Position numbers and translations under genes: made by a program
Source of the DNA: CAYLHX01 sp964383675
GTDB taxonomy: Bacteria; Patescibacteriota; Gracilibacteria; UBA1369; LOWO2-01-FULL-3
Assembly: GCA_964383675.1 (NCBI GenBank)
Contig: CAYLHX010000001.1
Location: forward strand, 67,017-131,016
Direction: 5' to 3'
DNA length: 64,000 nucleotides
Shown: positions 15,273 through 22,948 of the stretch, in pieces
How the letters are laid out: every line of letters starts with the position of its first letter
How positions within the stretch are numbered: the first letter of the stretch is position 1
The notes under the pieces: generated by a model
Told to the model about the DNA's origin: nothing
The model's input: the letters and a program-made list of their open reading frames with translations, nothing else
Databases searched by the model: none

Positions 15273-17113
15273 GGCGTATAGTTGATAGTGACACTTTCAA
15301 TGGTGGCCGTGTTGGTGCCATCAGACTCTATAAAGGCTTTAAATTGGATATAACGCGGGCCGCTGCTTGCCGGATCCAGAATGATCGGTGTACGAGACGT
15401 TTCATAAAAAGTGTTTACAGTTCCATCGCTACCAACCCAATCTTCAGCTGTCAAACCGGCTTCTGAAGAGGCGGTACGAATTTGAAATTTCACATTACTG
15501 CCGGGAACTTCTGTATGCTCCCAAGCAATGTAGTTATATCGAGTATCGCTGCTGCCGGTATCAAGAATGGCTGATTCGTAGCTGCCACTGGTAACAATAC
15601 TGCTCTCTGTAGTGCCAACAACGACCAGGCCTGGATTGGCGGTGTCTACCGTTATATAGAGATAGGAGCCGTCGTTATCAATGGCAGTGCCTTTGCCGTT
15701 TATGTCCAGATTATAACTTAAGGTTGGTGAACTGGGGGTGGCGATGTTGACTGCTGCCAATCCACTGTTCTGGTCATCAACGGCGGCATAAAGGTAATCG
15801 CCCACGATGGTTAGCCCCTGGATTTCACCTCCAACATCCAGGCTAGCCACAATTTGCGGACTGGCCGGATTGGAAATGTTGACCACTTGTAGAGACTCGT
15901 CCGATTCTTCGGTGCCCACATAGGCAAAAATTCCGGAAATAAAGATGTCATTAACCTCTTCACCTAAATCCAGACTGGCAATCTCCTGAGGATCGGAGGG
16001 ATTTGAGATATCAATAACTCGAAAACCTTCCTGATCTTCTTCAAATCCGAGGTAAATATAATTGCCATCAATGGCTGCTGCCTGTACTTCAGAATCTAAA
16101 TCCATGGTACTTAAGACTACTGGATTACTCTTATTGGTGACATCAATAATAAGAAAGCTATCGTCGCTATCACTTAGACCAAGGTATAAAGTTGATCCGG
16201 ACACTTTTAAATCGCTGCCCTCTTCGTCATAATCTTCATTGGTAACCAGTTGTAATGAGGATGGTGAACTAACATTTACAATTGCCAGGCTTTTTTTGTT
16301 GTTATCAACTCCAATGTAAACGTAATTTCCGGATTTGGTGATATATCGCCCCTTACCACCAATATCTAAACTGTCTTCCATATACATGTTTGCCGGATCG
16401 GACTTGTTTACCACGGCAAAACCATCCTGAGATTTGGCCGTAGCTACATAGGCATAAGCACCATCTACGAAAACATCATTGCCGTGCTCACCAATATTTG
16501 CCGAGGAAAAAAACTCACTGCTAGACTCAATTATATCCAGTTCAAGGCCACAATTGTCTTCCGGTGGCGCTGGTGTTGATACTGAAACGGTGGTATCAAA
16601 TGTTCCGGTGTTAAGTTCATCACAAGTGGTCTGAATCCAATTATCACCGCTCCAGTTGGTGAGATAGGTTGTGAAGGAGGCTGATCGTGGAAAAATATCC
16701 TTTACAAGCCAACTGACCTCGGAGGTGATTTTTTTGGTGTTTGGATCGAAAGTTCCCATAGATGCGATGTCCCCATTCACATCGCGATAGACATCTTCGA
16801 TAGTGATTGTGCGAGAGTAAAATCCATCAACATCTTCCGGGGCCGTAACAAGCTGCCACTGCCCATTGACCAGATCCAGTCCATAATCTCCATTGGTCAG
16901 AAGTAGGAAGTTACGGTCGCGAAGGTTGCGAACCACTTCAATACCTTCCTGTACGTAAAAATTAGCCATGGTTTCCAGTTCAATTTTGGAATCTCTCTGC
17001 AAAGTGTCCAAAGCCAGATTGAATATTCCCAAGGTGAATAGCGCAAAAATTGTAATTGCCAGAATTACTTCAACCAAAGAAATGCCGCTAGATTTATGAT
17101 TCGATTTTGCCAA
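15269..17113 (-). CDS. Large minor prepilin carrying a seven-repeat LVIVD beta-propeller
   Basis: The N-terminus SSG then ISLVEVILAITIFALFTLGIF is a class III prepilin signal with Glu5. After a pilin-like stalk (about 10-160) come seven LVIVD-type repeats (about residues 208-500), each with a YxYV/YIYLG strand and a VVNISNPxxP or VIDISNPSDP strand, which predicts a seven-bladed propeller. A C-terminal beta-sandwich of about 110 residues follows. The 614-residue length is some three to four times that of a normal pilin. The start is TTG at 17113, overlapping the previous gene by 20 bp; no ATG precedes the signal. It fills the gspI/pilV slot, so a tip adhesin is the likely role (inferred). Confidence 0.85.
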   Translation of the reverse strand: MAKSNHKSSGISLVEVILAITIFALFTLGIFNLALDTLQRDSKIELETMANFYVQEGIEVVRNLRDRNFLLLTNGDYGLDLVNGQWQLVTAPEDVDGFYSRTITIEDVYRDVNGDIASMGTFDPNTKKITSEVSWLVKDIFPRSASFTTYLTNWSGDNWIQTTCDELNTGTFDTTVSVSTPAPPEDNCGLELDIIESSSEFFSSANIGEHGNDVFVDGAYAYVATAKSQDGFAVVNKSDPANMYMEDSLDIGGKGRYITKSGNYVYIGVDNNKKSLAIVNVSSPSSLQLVTNEDYDEEGSDLKVSGSTLYLGLSDSDDSFLIIDVTNKSNPVVLSTMDLDSEVQAAAIDGNYIYLGFEEDQEGFRVIDISNPSDPQEIASLDLGEEVNDIFISGIFAYVGTEESDESLQVVNISNPASPQIVASLDVGGEIQGLTIVGDYLYAAVDDQNSGLAAVNIATPSSPTLSYNLDINGKGTAIDNDGSYLYITVDTANPGLVVVGTTESSIVTSGSYESAILDTGSSDTRYNYIAWEHTEVPGSNVKFQIRTASSEAGLTAEDWVGSDGTVNTFYETSRTPIILDPASSGPRYIQFKAFIESDGTNTATIESVTINYTP

Positions 17114-17564
17114 TGGAACTTATAGTTATATTGATGGATTTATTGATTTGGGCTGAATTCAATTCAAAACTACCGTATGTGCTGGTGCCGCCGTCGGGGG
17201 ATAAAAAGATGATGCTACTTCCCCCACCGTTTAAGCTGATGTTCTGAAGAGAAATACTTTCTGGAAGCTCGATTTCAAAATTGGTGGGATCAACTGCGTT
17301 GTAACTGCTTCCCTCAAACAAAGTGTAACTATTGGCAACCGTGTCCAAGTGTATTGCGTTGAAGGTATCCACTTTTCCTGAAGCGGCATTACTTTGAGCC
17401 AGCTTAAGATAAGAAACCATTATGTCCGCCTGGCTGTTAATGTCCGTGCGCAAATGTGAGGTTTGGCTATACAGGGCAAAACTGGCTAATAAGATTGCCA
17501 TAAGGGTAATGGCCAGCATAATCTCCAAGATAGTTAGTCCTCTATTGTTTATTTTTGTCTTCAT
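17094..17564 (-). CDS. GspH-like minor prepilin
   Basis: The prepilin signal is NNRG then LTILEIMLAITLMAILLASF with Glu5, followed by a GspH/FimT-like domain (156 residues in all). It is the first of the four minor prepilins after pilC and begins 1 bp after the pilC stop. GspH/FimT proteins take part in pseudopilus or pilus initiation complexes. The position at the head of the H-I-J-K-like series supports the call. Confidence 0.75.
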   Translation of the reverse strand: MKTKINNRGLTILEIMLAITLMAILLASFALYSQTSHLRTDINSQADIMVSYLKLAQSNAASGKVDTFNAIHLDTVANSYTLFEGSSYNAVDPTNFEIELPESISLQNISLNGGGSSIIFLSPDGGTSTYGSFELNSAQINKSINITISSIGKIES

Positions 17565-17565
17565 T

Positions 17566-18774
17566 TTATTGACTAATTAGGTTTGGCAGCTGGTAAATCG
17601 GCAATATTATGGCCAAAACGATCGTTCCAACCATAGCCGCCATAAAAATTAGTAGAATCGGTTCCAGTAATACCGAAAGATTACGAGTAATCGCCTCAAC
17701 ATTATGCTCATACATCTTGGCAAGATGTCCAGTGGTCGAGTCCAGGCTGCCGGTTTTTTCGCCGATAGATAGAGTTTTGGTGGTTAGTGGTGGAAAAATA
17801 AAGGGCTTATCTTCAAGACTTTCGCCCAACTTGCCCCCCTGTTCAACCTTTTGTCGAGCCTCTTCAATGGCTCTTTTGTAGAGTACGTTGTTGGTAACTT
17901 TGGAGGCAATGCTGAGGGCCTCTCCAATATTGACTCCGCTGCCAAGCAGGGTATGCATGGCACGATTGAAACGGGCCAGATTCGAATAAATTATTACACG
18001 ACCAAAGACCGGAATGACAATAAAGAATCTTTGCCAAAAGGGTTTGAGAAATTTTAGTTTAAAAATTCCCACCAGGGCCGTTGCTGTTCCCACCATTATC
18101 AAAATGGTTAGCAGAGGTTTTTCGATTATAAAATTGCTGAAGTCGATTAGGAATTGGGTGATAAAAGGTAGATCGATATCGAAGGAGGTAAAAATTTTAG
18201 TGATTTTCGGCATAATGAAAAAGATAATGCCGAAGGTAATAACCACCGTTAATACAATAATGATCGCCGGATAGATGAAGGCGGAAATCACCTTTTTTCT
18301 TAGCTCGTAGTCTTTTTCCAGCTGTACATCCAGATTATGAAAAGACTGCTCCAAACTACCCGTCTTTTCACCTGTTTCCAGGATATTAACGTACAATTCG
18401 TCAAAAACATCCTCATATTGCCTGAGACTCTGTGAGAGACTTTGTCCGGAGTAGACCATTTCAAGAATGCTTTCGTACATTTGGCGCAAGCTGGGGCGTA
18501 AGGTTTGGCCAATTAAGATTTTAATCGCTTCGGTAACGGTTATTCCCACTTTAATCATGGTGTACATATGCTTGGTAAAGAGCAACTTGTCCTGCATGCT
18601 AAGGCTGGGCTTTTGCCAAAATTTGGGTTTGCCACTTGAGGCCTCTGTTACGGAAATAATGATGGGATAATCTTCGGAGAGTTTTTTTCTGGCATTATCA
18701 ACATTGTTGGCATAGAGCGTGCCTTCTTTTTTTACTCCCGAACGATTGCTTACGACATATTTATATTTGGCCAT
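17566..18774 (-). CDS. pilC: Type IV pilus inner-membrane platform protein PilC (GspF family)
   Basis: This polytopic membrane protein docks the assembly ATPase and extracts pilin from the membrane. The chain of 402 residues shows the duplicated GspF domain: a first cytoplasmic helical bundle (LLFTKHMYTMIKVGITVTEA, SLSQSLRQY), a membrane segment (about residues 165-190), a second bundle (RFNRAMHTLLGSGVNIGEALSI, SIGEKTGSLDSTTGHLAKMYE) and C-terminal membrane helices. Its ATG shares one base with the pilB stop (TAATG), so the two are coupled. Confidence 0.93.
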   Translation of the reverse strand: MAKYKYVVSNRSGVKKEGTLYANNVDNARKKLSEDYPIIISVTEASSGKPKFWQKPSLSMQDKLLFTKHMYTMIKVGITVTEAIKILIGQTLRPSLRQMYESILEMVYSGQSLSQSLRQYEDVFDELYVNILETGEKTGSLEQSFHNLDVQLEKDYELRKKVISAFIYPAIIIVLTVVITFGIIFFIMPKITKIFTSFDIDLPFITQFLIDFSNFIIEKPLLTILIMVGTATALVGIFKLKFLKPFWQRFFIVIPVFGRVIIYSNLARFNRAMHTLLGSGVNIGEALSIASKVTNNVLYKRAIEEARQKVEQGGKLGESLEDKPFIFPPLTTKTLSIGEKTGSLDSTTGHLAKMYEHNVEAITRNLSVLLEPILLIFMAAMVGTIVLAIILPIYQLPNLISQ

Positions 18775-20465
18775 TATGAGCGCATTACACGTAATACTTC
18801 TTCAATTGTGGTATCGCCATTAAGGACTTTTTGCATACCATCGTAGAAAATTGGAACCATGCCTTCATGGATTGCGAGATCTTCTATTTCTTTTGGTGAG
18901 GCGTTTTCTAAAATCATTTTGCGAATTTCGTCACTTACCTCCAGCGATTCGGCAATAGTAGTACGTCCGCGGTAGCCACTGTTACTGCAGGTGCTACAAC
19001 CTTTACCATGATAGAGAGTTAAATTTTGATTATTCACTCCCTGCAAGAAGATATTTAATTTATCTTTTATATTAAATTTTTCACCCAAGGCCACAATCTG
19101 ATCGGCGTTCAAAGCGTAAGACTCCTTACATTTCTGACAAATACGGCGGATAAGTCTTTGGGCAATAATAAGTTTGACAGTGGCAGCTATCAGGAAGGGC
19201 TCAACATTCATTTCACCGAGACGCAACAGAGTGGAAGATGCATCATTGGTGTGGAGCGTAGCCAAAACCAGGTGACCGGTTAAGGCTGAATTTACTGCCG
19301 TTGCGGCTGTCTCTTCATCACGAATTTCTCCTACCATCAATACGTCCGGATCTTGTCTTAAAAGGCTGCGAAGCCCCGATGCAAAGGTAATGTTTTTCTT
19401 GGGATTAACCTGAATCTGGCTGATTCCTTCCAGCCTGTATTCGATAGGATCTTCGATGGTTGAGATATTGATTTCAGGAGAGTTAAGCAACTTCAAAATT
19501 GAGTACATGGTTGTGGTCTTACCTGAACCGGTTGGACCGGTGGTTAGGATCATGCCATGGGTTTTCAGGATATTCTCGCTGATTAATTTCAAATTTCTCT
19601 TCGAATAACCAAGTGATTCAATATTAAGATCTTGATTGGCCGAACTCAAAATTCTGAATACCGTTTTTTCACCATCATATGTTGGAATAATTGAGACACG
19701 CAGAGTAATTTCATTGTCTTCCAGCTCAATTTTAAAACGACCATCAAGTGCCGCCTGATGTTCATCGGTTGGCAAATTGGCCAAAACTTTGGTCCTGGTA
19801 GATAAGAGCTCGGCAATCTGGATAGGTAATTCAGCGATGGTTTGTAGAAGCCCATCAACTCTGTAACGAATCGTCAAAAATTCCTTATGCGGTTCAATAT
19901 GGATATCGGAAGCATTATTTTGATAGGCGAATAAAATAATGGTATCTAGAATTTTTGCGGCATCCCTTAAGGACTCTATTTTACTGGGATCGGCCAGAAC
20001 ACTTTTCAGGAGCTTGCTGAACTTGGTGTTAACATCACGATTATAAAATTTTAGCGCGGCTTTGATGTCTTTTCGGGTGGCATAGAAAATTTTGATAGCC
20101 AATCCGGTTTTTTTGCCCAAGAAGTTTATTAACTCATAGTTTTCCGGCTTGCTGGTCGCAATATAAAGTTCAGTATTGGTTTTTTCAAAAGGAATAAGAC
20201 TTTGATGCGAAGCCAAGGTATAAGGTACTTCGCGCAGCACCGAATCCGGAATTATTTTCTCTGAAACTTTTACAAAGGGAACCTCGTAAAGCTCAGCAAC
20301 AACAGCTCCAAGCTTCTCATCGGGAATGATTTCCCGTTTAAATAAAAGCTTTTTAAGAGAAACTTCCGAGTTTTCGGCATTTTTGATCAAACTCTCTACT
20401 GTGGTGCTTTTTGCCAGTCCCTTTTCCTCAATGGCTTTCGCTAATTGTTGATTTGTGAAGCCCAA
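18774..20465 (-). CDS. pilB: Type IV pilus assembly ATPase PilB (GspE family)
   Basis: This is the hexameric ATPase that drives pilus extension. It has an N-terminal MshEN-like domain (about 1-150), then the catalytic core with Walker A GPTGSGKTTTM, an Asp box, Walker B (LMVGEIRDEETA) and a His box (GHLVLATLHTND), and the tetracysteine zinc site (CQKC and CSTC). The 563 residues fit PilB. The start is TTG at 20465, because a stop lies just upstream in frame and no ATG is available. It heads the operon behind a good promoter. No retraction ATPase PilT, prepilin peptidase PilD or secretin PilQ is in the window. Confidence 0.95.
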   Translation of the reverse strand: MGFTNQQLAKAIEEKGLAKSTTVESLIKNAENSEVSLKKLLFKREIIPDEKLGAVVAELYEVPFVKVSEKIIPDSVLREVPYTLASHQSLIPFEKTNTELYIATSKPENYELINFLGKKTGLAIKIFYATRKDIKAALKFYNRDVNTKFSKLLKSVLADPSKIESLRDAAKILDTIILFAYQNNASDIHIEPHKEFLTIRYRVDGLLQTIAELPIQIAELLSTRTKVLANLPTDEHQAALDGRFKIELEDNEITLRVSIIPTYDGEKTVFRILSSANQDLNIESLGYSKRNLKLISENILKTHGMILTTGPTGSGKTTTMYSILKLLNSPEINISTIEDPIEYRLEGISQIQVNPKKNITFASGLRSLLRQDPDVLMVGEIRDEETAATAVNSALTGHLVLATLHTNDASSTLLRLGEMNVEPFLIAATVKLIIAQRLIRRICQKCKESYALNADQIVALGEKFNIKDKLNIFLQGVNNQNLTLYHGKGCSTCSNSGYRGRTTIAESLEVSDEIRKMILENASPKEIEDLAIHEGMVPIFYDGMQKVLNGDTTIEEVLRVMRS

Positions 20466-20489
20466 TTTTTGTTTTTATTTAATCTTAGT

Positions 20490-20518
20490 ATTTTAGCACA
20501 AAAAGCCAATTTTATCAA
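20490..20518 (-). promoter_or_regulatory. Promoter of the type IV pilus operon
   Basis: On the minus strand: TTGATA (20518-20513), a 17-bp spacer, TAAAAT (20495-20490), with TGC directly before the -10 (extended -10). The pilB TTG start lies about 25 bp downstream of the -10. Confidence 0.7.
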
Positions 20519-20544
20519 TGAATTAGCAGTGTTTTTCTTTTTCC

Positions 20545-20571
20545 TTGCAATTTTGTTTTGGTTGATATAAT
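20545..20571 (+). promoter_or_regulatory. Candidate trpR-trp operon promoter
   Basis: A perfect TATAAT lies at 20566-20571. The best -35 is TTGCAA at 20545-20550, leaving a short 15-bp spacer; a 17-bp spacing would give only CCTTGC. It is divergent from the pilus promoter 27 bp away. Confidence 0.5.
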
Positions 20572-20590
20572 ATCCCTTTGTTCTATTTTA

Positions 20591-20613
20591 ATAGTACATT
20601 GCTACAATACTAT
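20591..20613 (+). promoter_or_regulatory. Possible TrpR operator
   Basis: Inverted repeat ATAGTA (20591-20596), 11 bp, TACTAT (20608-20613), centred just downstream of the predicted transcription start and running into the trpR start codon. TrpR proteins bind symmetric sites and often control their own gene. The arms are short and the assignment is inferred from position. Confidence 0.35.
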
Positions 20614-20884
20614 GAACCGTAAGTTTTTAAAAGAAATCATCGGTGTTATGAGTAAGGTTGATGATCCAAAGTTAATGGAATCCTTTATGCATAATATCCT
20701 GACCCCCTCGGAACTTGAAGAAATCGCCAGGAGACTTCAGATTTTTAAAATGCTGCATAAGGGTGTGGCTCAACGTGATGTTGCCAAAAAATTGGGTGTC
20801 AGTATTGGCACGGTAAGCCGTGGATCAAGGGAATTGCAATATGGTGAGAAAGGTATATTGGAAGTATTAAATAACTACTTGTAA
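20612..20884 (+). CDS. trpR: TrpR-family repressor
   Basis: This is a DNA-binding helical protein of the TrpR/YerC family, which in characterised members represses tryptophan genes with tryptophan as corepressor. The ATG at 20612 gives 90 residues; frame upstream is open but has no better start. The segment LTPSELEEIARRLQIFKML followed by the helix-turn-helix GVAQRDVAKKLGVSIGTVSRGSREL is the family core. The trpE start follows only 4 bp after the stop, so this repressor is the first gene of the trp operon. That context favours true TrpR function over the less understood YerC group. Confidence 0.88.
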   Translation: MNRKFLKEIIGVMSKVDDPKLMESFMHNILTPSELEEIARRLQIFKMLHKGVAQRDVAKKLGVSIGTVSRGSRELQYGEKGILEVLNNYL

Positions 20885-20888
20885 TGGG

Positions 20889-22361
20889 ATGGAAAACTTT
20901 AAATCAACCAAATCAATCAAGTGCGGGGATGCATACAAGGTTTTTGCTAAGGTTCACAAATCCTCAAAACAAAATTTCCTTTTAGAGTCTAAAGATGTAT
21001 CGCATGTTTATGGTCGTCTGAGTCTTATCGGCATTGACCCGCTTTTGGAAATAAGAGGCAAAAATGATGAATTTCAAATTGAGGTGCTGAATTCAAGAGG
21101 GATAGCCTACTTAGAGCATCTGAAAGATCGGGAACTTGAGAAGATATGTGATCACTATGAAAGAGGCGATGATTTTCTGCGAGGGAGGATTGAAAAATGT
21201 GAGGAAAATTTGGAGGAGTCTAAGCGTACCAAGAGAAAAAATGTTACCGATATTGTAAGACTGTTTCTTCAAAACTTTCGAGCTGAAGAACGTGGTTTTC
21301 TAGGCTTATATGGTGCCTTTTCCTATGATTTTATTCGTCTGTTTGAAGATATCCCCAAGCTTTTACCAGACAATGAGGTGGCTGATTTTCGCCTATTTCT
21401 CTATGACACTTTTATATTTTTTGATCACTTGAAAAGCAGTGCCGAGATCATCGCCTATAGAGAAAATGAATTTGCCAGCCGTAAAGCCATCATAGACGTA
21501 GAACAACTTCTCGAGACAGCTGAGAAAGAGTCTTTGGATGGATATAAAATTGAGAATGCGGCCTTTGATCTGAGTGAAAAGGAATATATGAAAATGGTGG
21601 AAGATGCCCGCGAGCTGGCCCGTAAGGGTGAACTTTTTGAAGTGGTCTATTCAAACACTTTGAGAGCTGATTTTTCCGGTACTCCCCTGGAGCTCTATAA
21701 AAAATATGCGGAAGTTAATCCCTCTCCTTATTTATTCTACTTCGATTTTGCCGATGAACAGCTAATTGGAGCATCACCGGAAATGATGGTGCGTTGCGAA
21801 CATGGCCAGGTTCATTTAAGACCGATTTCCGGTACGGCAAAACGCGGTGAGGACCCTGTTGAAGATCATGAGAATATGCTTACGCTTTTGCAGTGTGAAA
21901 AAGAACGTGCGGAGCTGGATATGCTGATTGATCTGGGACGCAACGATCTGGCTCGCATTTGTGAGCCGGGAATAAAGATTAGTGATTACCGCTTTGTGGA
22001 AAAATATTCCAAGGTTATGCATACCGTGGCCCATGTTTCCGGGCATTTGCGCGCTGATTTTTCCGCTTTAGACGCACTGATTGCTTGCGCAAATGCCGGC
22101 ACGTTAACCGGAGCACCAAAGTTTGCTGCTATGTGTGAAATTGAAAAAAATGAGGCCACAAGACGTGGATACTATGGCGGCGCGATAGGCTACTTAACCT
22201 TGTCGGGGGACATGGATACCGGAATTCTGATCAGGACCGCCCATATTAAAGATGGTAAGTTGTCCTTTAGAGTTGGCGCCACTCTGCTTTATGATTCCGA
22301 CCCCAAAAAGGAATATGAGGAAACCTTGAATAAGGCCCAAGCATTTTTAACCACTTTTTAA
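20889..22361 (+). CDS. trpE: Anthranilate synthase component I
   Basis: TrpE converts chorismate to anthranilate using ammonia delivered by TrpG; it is the first committed step to tryptophan. The 490-residue chain has an N-terminal regulatory domain with LLESKDVSHVYGRLSLIGIDP, close to the usual LLES site for tryptophan feedback, and a C-terminal chorismate-binding domain with the motifs SPEMMVRCEHGQVHLRPISG, GRNDLARIC, SKVMHTVAHVSG, TLTGAPKFAAM, RRGYYGGAIGY and RVGATLLYDSDP. It starts 4 bp after trpR, and its stop overlaps the trpG ATG (TAATG). A PabB role is less likely given the neighbours. Confidence 0.94.
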   Translation: MENFKSTKSIKCGDAYKVFAKVHKSSKQNFLLESKDVSHVYGRLSLIGIDPLLEIRGKNDEFQIEVLNSRGIAYLEHLKDRELEKICDHYERGDDFLRGRIEKCEENLEESKRTKRKNVTDIVRLFLQNFRAEERGFLGLYGAFSYDFIRLFEDIPKLLPDNEVADFRLFLYDTFIFFDHLKSSAEIIAYRENEFASRKAIIDVEQLLETAEKESLDGYKIENAAFDLSEKEYMKMVEDARELARKGELFEVVYSNTLRADFSGTPLELYKKYAEVNPSPYLFYFDFADEQLIGASPEMMVRCEHGQVHLRPISGTAKRGEDPVEDHENMLTLLQCEKERAELDMLIDLGRNDLARICEPGIKISDYRFVEKYSKVMHTVAHVSGHLRADFSALDALIACANAGTLTGAPKFAAMCEIEKNEATRRGYYGGAIGYLTLSGDMDTGILIRTAHIKDGKLSFRVGATLLYDSDPKKEYEETLNKAQAFLTTF

Positions 22362-22948
22362 TGTCAAAGCTGAAAAAAATATTTCTTTTGGATAATTTCG
22401 ACTCCTTCACATTTAATCTGGTTGACTACTTCAGACAGTTGGAGTGCCACGTGGAAGTTTTCAGAAATGATGTTGAGATTGATAAGGTGGAAACGTTGAG
22501 TCCGGATTTAATTGTATTTTCACCGGGACCATCAATACCGCAAAATGCCGGAAATATGATGAAAATAATTGAAAGGTATCACAAAAAATACCCGATGTTC
22601 GGAGTGTGTCTCGGCCATGAAGCCTTTATTGAATTTTTTGGAGGAAGTTTAAAGTTCGTGCCGCCGGTTCATGGAAAAAGTAGTCCGATAAAGCATGATG
22701 GCAAAACAATTTTTACTGATCTCGACATTGATTTTGCTGCCGGCAGATATCATTCCTTATGTGCGGATAAAGTGCCGGAATGCTTTGAAATAAGTGCGAC
22801 TTTTGATGATTTAGTGATGGCCATAAGGCACAAAGAACTCCCTATTGAGGGAGTACAGTTTCATCCGGAGTCGGTGCTGAGCATGAGAGGCAATAACGGC
22901 TTTAAAATGATAAAAAATATAGTTGATAAAAGCTTTGCAAATGTTTAA
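22361..22948 (+). CDS. trpG: Anthranilate synthase glutamine amidotransferase component
   Basis: This class I glutamine amidotransferase supplies ammonia to TrpE. The nucleophile is Cys83 in GVCLGHE, and the catalytic His-Glu pair is in VQFHPESV near residue 171. An FSPGPSIPQNAG segment forms the oxyanion region. The length of 195 is standard. Its start overlaps the trpE stop by one base and its end overlaps the trpDC start by 8 bp. Confidence 0.93.
   Translation: MSKLKKIFLLDNFDSFTFNLVDYFRQLECHVEVFRNDVEIDKVETLSPDLIVFSPGPSIPQNAGNMMKIIERYHKKYPMFGVCLGHEAFIEFFGGSLKFVPPVHGKSSPIKHDGKTIFTDLDIDFAAGRYHSLCADKVPECFEISATFDDLVMAIRHKELPIEGVQFHPESVLSMRGNNGFKMIKNIVDKSFANV

Noticed and set aside
20572..20611. 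Attenuator, T-box or leader peptide upstream of the trp operon
   Set aside because: The space between the -10 and trpR is about 40 bp and has no short ORF with Trp codons, no T-box and no terminator hairpin.
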